A stretch of 38,266 bases of DNA from Candidatus Bathyarchaeota archaeon (GTDB taxonomy: Archaea > Thermoproteota > Bathyarchaeia > Bathyarchaeales > Bathycorpusculaceae), in the NCBI GenBank assembly GCA_003141855.1, contig PLNS01000017.1:30877-69142 (forward strand), given 5' to 3'. The first letter of the stretch is position 1. The number at the start of each line of letters is the position of its first letter. The notes beneath the pieces were generated by a model. The model saw only the letters and a list, made by a program, of their open reading frames with translations. It did not search any database and was not told the origin of the DNA. Below, in pieces: positions 25,324-31,453 of the stretch. Both the position numbers and the translations under genes were made by a program.

Positions 25324-26370
25324 TTAATCGATAACAATCGGCGCCTTCATAACCACTGGGTTTTGCAGGTTGCCTTTGATTAAAGATTTAGCGCCTATCC
25401 ACTCAACCAGCGGATAACCCACAATTATCTGGCACCAAAAAGTCAACAACCGAGTTAAGGTGGTTGCGGCTCCAGCAACAGCAATTGGAACACCATATAG
25501 GGAGAAGAGGCTGGTCATGGTGACTTCTACTGCCCCAACTGGAAAGCCAGCTGTGAGAGTTTCAACGGTTGTGACAATACAATAAACGGTGGCTAAATCA
25601 ACCATTGAGATGCCTGTAAAATTAAGCGAGTAAAAAATCATCAAGTAAACAACTAAGTTAAACATCCAGGCGACAACTGCAAAAATGACTGGTTTTATAA
25701 GGTATTTTGGGTGAGCCTTAAAAGTTTTAAACACCTCGCTAAAAGAAGATAGGGCATGATGGATTTTTTCCCTTAAACCTTCTAGCTTTACCGGATTTTT
25801 GATTAGGCGTCGTGTAATCCACATTGAAACGTTAACTATTTTCTCAACTGCGTTTTTCTTGAAAGCCACGATGAAAATAACCGCTATTACTCCAGCAGTT
25901 CCAGCCGTTACTAGAATTACGGGCGTGATTAGGTAGATTGGTAGTTGGCGGGTAAGTAAAAGGGATATAAAACCAACGAATAATCCACCTGAATAAACAA
26001 GCGAGCTGATTATACGTGAACTAAGAACTGTTGCAGCGGCGATTCCAGTGTCGTTTTTTGTTTCTTTTTGGGCTAAAGCTATCCGTGCTACTTCGCCGCC
26101 GATGGTGGCGCTGGGAATGATTAATTCGATAAAGTTTCCAATCCAGTTGTAGAGGACAATTTTTCTTAGTTTGACCTTAACTGATAGAGAATTTAACAAG
26201 CTATGCCATATCAACGAGTCAAAAATCACAGCCAGAAACAACGCAACTACGGCTAACGAGAAAAACAATGAATATTGGTAAACGTTAAGGTTGCTTAGAA
26301 GACTAAAGAGGCCGTCGAACCCGACAAAAAACCACAAGTATAGTATGAACGCTACTAAACCTAAAGCCAT
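25324..26370 (-). CDS. LPG-synthase-TM/flippase-like membrane protein (PF03706)
   Basis: This 348-residue polytopic protein has seven to eight helices. Family hallmarks are the cytosolic-face segment NWIGNFIELIIPSATIGGE (about 70-88) and, near the end, a GFPVGAVEVTMTSLFSLYGV segment. Members are found next to glycosyltransferases and are thought to move or modify lipids; archaeal ones have no assigned substrate. It ends 39 bases from the glycosyltransferase end. ATG 26370 is the first start; 11 more codons upstream are open but lack a start. Confidence 0.85.
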   Translation of the reverse strand: MALGLVAFILYLWFFVGFDGLFSLLSNLNVYQYSLFFSLAVVALFLAVIFDSLIWHSLLNSLSVKVKLRKIVLYNWIGNFIELIIPSATIGGEVARIALAQKETKNDTGIAAATVLSSRIISSLVYSGGLFVGFISLLLTRQLPIYLITPVILVTAGTAGVIAVIFIVAFKKNAVEKIVNVSMWITRRLIKNPVKLEGLREKIHHALSSFSEVFKTFKAHPKYLIKPVIFAVVAWMFNLVVYLMIFYSLNFTGISMVDLATVYCIVTTVETLTAGFPVGAVEVTMTSLFSLYGVPIAVAGAATTLTRLLTFWCQIIVGYPLVEWIGAKSLIKGNLQNPVVMKAPIVID

Positions 26371-26627
26371 AAATACAAATGATTTACGTCCAACTAAACG
26401 CGTCTAATACTTCACCTACTCCAGTTTTCAAGCATTAACACCCCAGAAAGAACAGCACGCAACCCAACATTAACTGTTTATTTCGGAGCATTATACCCTA
26501 AAAGACACTGCTACCTATTCCACCGTATCTTTATCCATACAATTTTCTTTTAACACCCATATTAACGAAGTGGCAAGGAAGAGTAAATTTTCTGGACAAA
26601 TCAATCAAAGTTAAAACAACATTTCAG

Positions 26628-27125
26628 TTGCCGTTTCAACCAAAAAATATAACTGACCCAGCGCATATAATAGAATTGGTTTTTATATTGTCTCATTGCG
26701 ACACCGCTATTCTTAAAAATCTCATGCTCATTCTAAAAACTAAGTCATTAACTTCTGAGAATCTTTTCAAACGGGAAACCAGAGAAGTCGATGACATGTT
26801 TATGGATCTTTTGAGCGTTTTTCAACGGTACTACGACCATGCACAAGATAGTGATAAGCAAACGCTCAGAAGCATGCTAGACCTAATAATCCTCCTCTCA
26901 GAACAAGTCCACACGTCACATCGGCAAGCGGAAAGCTCCATTGGCGACTTCAAAATCTACATAAAAGCGCTTGAAGGCTCATACAAAAATGTTGACGGCG
27001 ACTTTGACAAAACCATCGCTCAACCAGCCGAAAAAGAAGCTGAAGAGAAGGATAAAGAGGAAGAAGAAAGAGACAAAACCTTAGAAGAATACAGCAAAAG
27101 AGCTAGACCCAAATTCTACGAGTAA
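26628..27125 (+). CDS. Hypothetical helical protein with acidic coiled tail
   Basis: This protein of about 165 residues has no recognised family. The N-terminal two thirds are helical and contain two hydrophobic patches (IIELVFILSH; LDLIILLSEQ) that suit a helical bundle, not a membrane span. Residues about 128-155 are a highly charged Lys-Glu stretch likely to form a coiled coil. The called start is TTG 26628, without a ribosome site. The frame is open far upstream and coding-like from about 26592 (LDKSIKVKTTFQ), but only CTG is available there, so the true start is unsettled. Confidence 0.6.
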   Translation: MPFQPKNITDPAHIIELVFILSHCDTAILKNLMLILKTKSLTSENLFKRETREVDDMFMDLLSVFQRYYDHAQDSDKQTLRSMLDLIILLSEQVHTSHRQAESSIGDFKIYIKALEGSYKNVDGDFDKTIAQPAEKEAEEKDKEEEERDKTLEEYSKRARPKFYE

Positions 27126-27128
27126 AGC

Positions 27129-27524
27129 TTATTTTCGCTCAATCAGCTCGACGAGGGTTCCGTCGGGGTCCTCGATAAAAGCAATCGTTGTTTTTTCGCT
27201 AAACTTGAATGGTTCATCGGTGATGGTTACGTTTTCTTTGCGCATGGCTTCAAGGGTCTTGTTTATGTCGGCGACTTCAAACCCCAGATGGTCAAACAAA
27301 CGTTCCTCATACTCGGGCTGAACAAACTTGTCCTGGCTATGGTAGAAGGTTAATTCAAGCGTGGAGCCTTTGCCCTCTGCATCTTGCAAAAAAGCGATTT
27401 CAGCGTTGGTCTGCTCGATTTCTCTGCGGCTTTGAAGCTTTAAGCCTAAGAACCGGGAGTAAAAATCTATGGATCGCTCCATGTTACTTGTGCGAATGCT
27501 TGCGTGGACAAACATATTTTTCAC
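27129..27524 (-). CDS. Glyoxalase-fold (VOC) metalloprotein, glyoxalase I-like
   Basis: This 131-residue protein consists of two beta-alpha-beta-beta-beta modules. The four metal ligands of glyoxalase I are in place: H7 (FVHASI), E57 (STLELTFY), H79 (FDHLGF) and E126 (TLVELIE). The most likely role is detoxifying methylglyoxal-thiol adducts; methylmalonyl-CoA epimerase or a related VOC activity is possible. It begins at ATG 27524 and lies 33 bases beyond the RNase H gene on the same strand, possibly one transcript. Confidence 0.85.
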   Translation of the reverse strand: MKNMFVHASIRTSNMERSIDFYSRFLGLKLQSRREIEQTNAEIAFLQDAEGKGSTLELTFYHSQDKFVQPEYEERLFDHLGFEVADINKTLEAMRKENVTITDEPFKFSEKTTIAFIEDPDGTLVELIERK

Positions 27525-27557
27525 CTTAACGTGTTCTTACGGTTAGGAACGCGGGTG

Positions 27558-27986
27558 TTATATTTCTTTACTAATAGCTTGTTCATCTAAAGTTTTGTTG
27601 ACAAGTTCGTCTGCCCTCTCTATTTGGGGATTGCTTCGTGGGACATTGACAAAACTTATTTTTTTAAAGCAGACCTTCAACTGCTGCACTTTACGCCAGA
27701 GTTGCCATAATTCATTGTTTTTTATGGCGTATTCACCGTTGAGTTGTTTTGCGACTAATTCGCTGTCCAGGTGGCAGACGACTTCTTGCGCTTTGGCGTC
27801 TTGGGCAAACTTTAACGCCATTAGAAGTGCTTCGTATTCTGCTTGGTTATTGGTGTGAACTCCTATGAACCGTGAATCCGCCTTTACAGTTTCGCCTTTG
27901 CTGTTTAACGCTACGAAAGCTACGGCTGCAGGTCCAGGGTTACCTCTTGCACCGCCATCAGAATAAAGCATCAGTCGCTGGCTCAT
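27558..27986 (-). CDS. rnhA: Ribonuclease HI
   Basis: This 142-residue RNase H-fold enzyme cleaves the RNA strand of RNA-DNA hybrids. The four carboxylates are D10 (YSDGGARGNPGPA), E50 (NNQAEYEAL), D74 (HLDSELV) and D126 (RADELVN). It is a short form without a hybrid-binding domain and lacks the basic protrusion of the E. coli protein, like other archaeal type 1 enzymes. It precedes the glyoxalase-fold gene on the same strand. Confidence 0.92.
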   Translation of the reverse strand: MSQRLMLYSDGGARGNPGPAAVAFVALNSKGETVKADSRFIGVHTNNQAEYEALLMALKFAQDAKAQEVVCHLDSELVAKQLNGEYAIKNNELWQLWRKVQQLKVCFKKISFVNVPRSNPQIERADELVNKTLDEQAISKEI

Positions 27987-28042
27987 GACTTTTCACTTCT
28001 AGCCTGTTTAGTTGTGACTGTTTATTTAAACACTTAACATAG

Positions 28043-28083
28043 AGGCTCCGCCCGTAATAATTTAGCTCTCACACGGGGAGCCT
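28043..28083. repeat. GC-rich imperfect inverted repeat next to transposase remnant
   Basis: AGGCTCC (28043-28049) and GGAGCCT (28077-28083), with CCCGT (28051-28055) facing ACGGG (28073-28077), form an imperfect hairpin of about 11-12 pairs. It is far more GC-rich than its surroundings and abuts the decayed transposase. It could be an old element terminus or a terminator; this is undecided. Confidence 0.45.
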
Positions 28084-28455
28084 TCGGCAACACATCCGCA
28101 AAACTAATCTACACCCAAGCCAAAAACCCTCATAACCGGTGGCTTACCAAGTTATTCTGTAGCATGCGAACAAGTCTTTGATGAAACTAAGCATATCCGC
28201 AAAATTACTCTCGATGGAAAAGTCCATAATAACAATAAGATGGAGCGCATGAACGGTGAAATCCGAGACAGGGAAAAGACAATGAGAGGACAAGAAGAAA
28301 CGCACCGTTATCCTCAAGGTTACCAACTATATCACAACTACATCCGACCACATGAAGCCCTTGATGGAAAGACACCCTCAGAAACATGTGGCATTGTAAT
28401 TGAAGGGCAAAATAAATGGAAAACACTAATACAGAATGCAAGTAAAAGTGCCTGA
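28084..28455 (+). pseudogene. Decayed DDE transposase, C-terminal part
   Basis: The frame 28108-28455 encodes the end of an rve/IS6-like transposase: KTLITGGLPSYSVACEQVF, KMERMNGEIRDREKTMRG, YHNYIRPHEALDGKTPSE. The second catalytic Asp, expected in the LITDGLPSY strand, is Gly here, while the third acid (Glu in KMERMN) remains. The frame has an in-frame TAA at 28105-28107, and the homologous protein appears to continue upstream in another frame (AKLIYTQA), so there is also a frameshift. There is no N-terminal DNA-binding region. The remnant is inactive. Confidence 0.8.
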
Positions 28456-28501
28456 ACAAATTTTCCCATCCATTATTTCTGCATATCAACTTATGCACAA
28501 A

Positions 28502-28511
28502 CCTTATATTT
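28502..28511 (+). promoter_or_regulatory. TATA box of the ribbon-helix-helix gene
   Basis: CCTTATATTT at about 28502-28511 lies some 35 bases before ATG 28543. Two earlier ATGs (28525 and 28528) would be at or before the transcription start. Confidence 0.55.
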
Positions 28512-28542
28512 AGTATTCACTATTATGATGTGGGGAAAAATC

Positions 28543-28710
28543 ATGGGACGATTGAATCTTTCCGTCAAAGATGACGTAGAGAGCAGATTCAGAGAAACAG
28601 TTTTTAAGAGACGTGGAATGAAAAAGGGAAACCTGACCGAATCTTTGGAAGAAGCAATGCTAATGTGGATTAATGTTCCCCCGAAAGATGAAGGAAAGAT
28701 TCATAAGTAA
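28543..28710 (+). CDS. Ribbon-helix-helix DNA-binding protein
   Basis: This 55-residue protein has the MetJ/Arc-type layout: N-terminal beta-ribbon GRLNLSVKDD, then helix 1 (VESRFRETVFKRR) and helix 2 (NLTESLEEAMLMWI). It would dimerise and bind a short palindrome. ATG 28543 is preferred over 28525 because GGGG precedes it and the ribbon begins right after it. It heads a same-strand cluster (DUF5678, protease, membrane protein) and may regulate it or act as an antitoxin, although no toxin is recognisable next to it. Confidence 0.78.
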   Translation: MGRLNLSVKDDVESRFRETVFKRRGMKKGNLTESLEEAMLMWINVPPKDEGKIHK

Positions 28711-28749
28711 TTAATATAATTAGAGATTGACTTTATTTGGGGATAAAAA

Positions 28750-28956
28750 ATGACCAACAAGAAAGACGAATTTGAGTGCTTACTATCAATGCCTGATTTG
28801 GGAAACTATGTAGGTAAGTGGATAGTGATTGTCAACAATGCAATTATCTCTACAGGAACAGTCGCCAAAGAAGTATTTGCAGAAGCCAAGCGTAAATGCC
28901 CTGACAGCAAACCATTATTATTAAAAGTGCCTCAAGAGTCTGCAATGCTACTTTAA
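28750..28956 (+). CDS. DUF5678-family protein
   Basis: This 68-residue protein matches the DUF5678 pattern: a Tyr/Gly-Lys-Trp turn (NYVGKWIVIVNNAIISTG), a helix (AKEVFAEAKRKCP) and the end strand PLLLKVPQES. The family has no known function but in my knowledge is often encoded right before a retropepsin-like protease, as here with 17 bases between stop and start. ATG 28750 has GGGGAT ahead of it. A TATA-like TTAATATAATTA at 28711-28722 may give it its own promoter. Confidence 0.75.
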   Translation: MTNKKDEFECLLSMPDLGNYVGKWIVIVNNAIISTGTVAKEVFAEAKRKCPDSKPLLLKVPQESAMLL

Positions 28957-28973
28957 ACAATGGATGACCTGTA

Positions 28974-29444
28974 TTGTCCAATAATCGGCACTACATACCA
29001 GTAAAATGTCGGTATTTGGATTACAGATTGCCTGATGGTCACGTTATCTTTTTACCGTTGATTCATGTTGAACTCTCTTCTGATACTGAAACATTGACTA
29101 CAATAGGTTTGTTAGATTCAGGCGCTACGAATAGTTTCATCCCTTACGAGATAGCAGACATTTTGGGCATTATACCTGAGCAACCAGCTTGCACTGACGT
29201 TGAAACAGCGGGAGGATCGTGCTCTTTTATTCAAGCATCACTAAAAAAACTCTCACTACTGGCAGGAGGAAGACAATATTCAGAATTTCCCACCATCCGA
29301 ATATTGATTCCATCGCAAGAAAGAGACTTACCCTATGTTATCCTTGGAAGAGATTATGTTTTTAAGCGATTTCACATTACGTTCAAAGAAAATATCAATA
29401 AATTCGAACTTTGCCACCATAAAATCGCAAATCAACGTCATTGA
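28974..29444 (+). CDS. Retropepsin-like aspartic protease
   Basis: This protein of about 156 residues is half the size of pepsin and so should work as a homodimer, as retroviral proteases do. The catalytic loop is LLDSGATNSFIP (D48-S49-G50-A51), a flap-like TAGGS lies at 78-82, and the hydrophobic-hydrophobic-Gly element YVILGRD at 121-127 supports the active-site loop. No signal peptide or membrane helix is present, so it is cytosolic. The start is taken as TTG 28974; an ATG at 28960 opens another frame for only 14 codons. It follows DUF5678 in one operon; its substrate is unknown. Confidence 0.8.
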   Translation: MSNNRHYIPVKCRYLDYRLPDGHVIFLPLIHVELSSDTETLTTIGLLDSGATNSFIPYEIADILGIIPEQPACTDVETAGGSCSFIQASLKKLSLLAGGRQYSEFPTIRILIPSQERDLPYVILGRDYVFKRFHITFKENINKFELCHHKIANQRH

Positions 29445-29467
29445 AGCTATGCTGGTAGTGACCAAAG

Positions 29468-29872
29468 ATGGAAATAGGTAGCGCTTTGACAATAATCAGC
29501 ACTGTTACATCAATTATTACGGCAACCGTTCTTATCTTTACTTACCATCAGAATATAAAACAAAATAAGCCTCAATTTGACCTTACATCTGTTTACACTG
29601 GTCTTCCACCTAACAGAAAACCACATGGTTTCCATATACAGAATCCCACTAAGCCCATAGTGCATTGTCAAGTCTTTTGCAACGGTGTTCCTCTTGAGAC
29701 TCCGTTTGGTGTACACTTTCAAAAATGGGTTTACATACACGCGGGCGGGGCAGCAGATTTCATTTTACCTGATGACCTTGCCGATATAGATAATGCAACT
29801 ATTGAAGTTAAAGATGGAAAGAAAAACATTTATCCAAAAACTAAAATCAAGGACGTACCTTATGTTCTTTGA
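29468..29872 (+). CDS. Single-pass membrane protein of unknown function
   Basis: This 134-residue protein has one N-terminal helix (about 7-26) followed by a basic turn (YHQNIKQNK) and a soluble domain of beta character with two cysteines (VHCQVFCNG). The charge balance suggests that the C-terminal domain is cytosolic. It follows the protease gene by 23 bases on the same strand and is likely co-transcribed. No family is recognised. A T-tract after the stop (about 29886-29892) probably ends the operon. Confidence 0.6.
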   Translation: MEIGSALTIISTVTSIITATVLIFTYHQNIKQNKPQFDLTSVYTGLPPNRKPHGFHIQNPTKPIVHCQVFCNGVPLETPFGVHFQKWVYIHAGGAADFILPDDLADIDNATIEVKDGKKNIYPKTKIKDVPYVL

Positions 29873-29899
29873 TTGCCTTTAACCGATTTTTTACATGGA

Positions 29900-29920
29900 A
29901 AAGTTGTTACCGACAACTTT
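29900..29920. repeat. Perfect 8-base inverted repeat
   Basis: AAAGTTGT (29900-29907) and ACAACTTT (29913-29920) flank a 5-base loop (TACCG). It lies after the T-tract that ends the membrane-protein gene and just upstream of a strong TATA box, so it could be a terminator hairpin or an operator. Confidence 0.6.
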
Positions 29921-29936
29921 ACAGAACCCTTGGCGC

Positions 29937-30134
29937 CTATATATAAGGGGGCTATAGAAAAAAATTGCAGGTAGGTCCAGCGGATCTGGAAGCGTTTTGG
30001 TGTTGCTTGTGGCTGTTTGCACAACCAGCCTGCAACCTGGAGCGGTCGCGGATGGCAAAACACGGTAAGTTGCTTTGTCTGTTGGTTGTTGTTGTGGTAT
30101 AGGGAAGTTTCAGTTACAACTTCTATAGAAAAAA
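29937..30134 (+). other. TATA-driven structured segment flanked by 12-base direct repeats
   Basis: The stretch 29873-30238 has no convincing protein gene. It holds a strong TATA box (CCTATATATAAGG, 29937-29949). From about 29965 a segment with strong pairing follows: TTGCAGG (29965-29971) with CCTGCAA (30029-30035), extended by GGT/ACC, enclosing CCAG-loop-CTGG (29977-29989), AAGC/GCTT and TGTG/CACA stems. The sequence CTATAGAAAAAA occurs at 29952-29963 and again at 30123-30134. A hairpin (GAAGTT 30104-30109, AACTTC 30118-30123) abuts the second copy. It may be a non-coding RNA or a regulatory leader; no known RNA family was recognised. Confidence 0.45.
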
Positions 30135-30238
30135 GAGGCAATCAAGTGCCGTTTTGGTTGGTTGTTATTGTTGGCGTACAGTCACATGAGTTTAAGTGCT
30201 AAGAAGCGACTTATCAATTGAAAAATGGAGAAGGTAAC

Positions 30239-30580
30239 TTGACAAGCAGCGCTCTGGGTATCCCTAAATTGAATTCACATGAGCTTCAGTTTGCTCTACT
30301 AAAGCATGACGGAGAATGGAGCAGCATTAAAGGCTCAAGAAGAGGCAAACTCGACATTATAGCTGAAATCCTGCTTTTTTGCGAGCACCAAAAAACCAAA
30401 ACCAGCATAATGTACAACACAAACCTGAATTATTCCCAACTTAAAAACCACATGGATACCCTAACAGCTCAGGGTTTGCTTGCAAAAAACGTTAACAAGT
30501 ACCTTACAACCGAAAAAGGCTACCACTTCCTAGAATTGTTCGCACAAATAAACGATCTGCTAGACGAGTTTAATCCCTAG
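30239..30580 (+). CDS. Archaeal winged-helix regulator (HTH_45-like)
   Basis: This protein of about 114 residues has a winged helix at about 35-105: GKLDIIAEILLFCE, a recognition region (YNTNLNYSQLKNHMDTLTAQG) and a wing (NVNKYLTTEKGYHFLELF). This is the PF14947-type archaeal regulator pattern. TTG 30239 is preferred because GGAGAAGG precedes it by about five bases; an in-frame TTG at 30218 lacks a ribosome site. It is separate from the protease operon by about 365 bases and may act on it or on the structured segment upstream. Confidence 0.75.
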   Translation: MTSSALGIPKLNSHELQFALLKHDGEWSSIKGSRRGKLDIIAEILLFCEHQKTKTSIMYNTNLNYSQLKNHMDTLTAQGLLAKNVNKYLTTEKGYHFLELFAQINDLLDEFNP

Positions 30581-30760
30581 CGGTTTTCGGTTTCTCAAGC
30601 AACCTTCAACTCCAAAACAAAACCAATCTCATCTTCAGCTAAGTGTTTTTGATTTTCCTCCAAATTGCTGAGCCTAAAATGCTGAAGGCTATGTACGTTC
30701 ATTGCAAAACGGCCTTTACGGCGATGGCAGACCTTGCTGTACTAAAAAAGAAAGAAATTA

Positions 30761-31438
30761 TTAGATTCGGACAACGACTTTTTCGGTAAATTGCTGTATT
30801 ATTTTTGCGAAGTCGTTGATTGTTTCTGGCGCGTAAGGCTTGAGTGTTTGATACCTTTTATCAAGCGTATCCTGTGGGACGAATTGTTGGAGTACATGGG
30901 TTTTTGAGCCTTTAACCATCTCCCCTATGCATGTGGCATCCTGCGCCGTGACGAGTTCTGGAACAGCGGTTGTGCGGAATTCGTAGGGTACTTTGCCCGT
31001 TTTTAGGATTTCCATAGTACGCATCAACCCAACCGTGTCTTTAGCGCCAAGCAACTTGTATTTTTCAGTGCACGTTTTAACATCCATAGCCACGTAATCC
31101 ACGCTGCCTAAGCATTCCTCGAGTACGTCTGGGAAGAAACCGTTCGTGTCCAACTTTACCATGAAACCGCGCTCCTTAAGCTTAGCCAAGAATTTGGGCA
31201 GTTCCTTATGCATGCACGGCTCGCCGCCAGTCACCACTACCGCGTCAACGTATTTTTTGCGACTCTCCAAAATCTCCAAGGCGACGGCTTCCTGCAGAAA
31301 GGGCGGTTGCGGATCAACGGCGATGCGCCAGTTGTGGCAGAACGGACAGCGGAGATTGCAGCCTGGCGTAAACAGCACAGAGGCTATTTTATCTGGGTAA
31401 TCCACGAGGCTGACTTTTTGTAATCCACTAAACTTCAT
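30761..31438 (-). CDS. nrdG: Anaerobic ribonucleotide reductase activating protein
   Basis: This 225-residue radical-SAM enzyme makes the glycyl radical on NrdD. The cluster motif is CNLRCPFC (C27, C31, C34), and the SAM-binding GGEP lies at 71-74. Length and order match the archaeal/bacterial NrdG-like class of pyruvate-formate-lyase activase relatives. It follows nrdD by 15 bases with AAGGAGA ahead of ATG 31438, so it is translated from the nrd operon transcript. Confidence 0.88.
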   Translation of the reverse strand: MKFSGLQKVSLVDYPDKIASVLFTPGCNLRCPFCHNWRIAVDPQPPFLQEAVALEILESRKKYVDAVVVTGGEPCMHKELPKFLAKLKERGFMVKLDTNGFFPDVLEECLGSVDYVAMDVKTCTEKYKLLGAKDTVGLMRTMEILKTGKVPYEFRTTAVPELVTAQDATCIGEMVKGSKTHVLQQFVPQDTLDKRYQTLKPYAPETINDFAKIIQQFTEKVVVRI

Positions 31439-31453
31439 TCTAATATTTTCTCC

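Noticed and set aside
29965-30035. tRNA-like layout: 7-base closing stem followed by T-A at positions 8-9, 71 bases long
   Set aside because: There is no T-loop consensus, the T-stem does not pair, and the D-loop is too short. Kept only as a generic structured segment.
29975-30202. 76-codon frame (also readable from ATG 30017)
   Set aside because: It is rich in Trp and Cys with no family or ribosome site, typical of a non-coding frame. A second short frame from ATG 30052 (after GGAG) stops after 16 codons.
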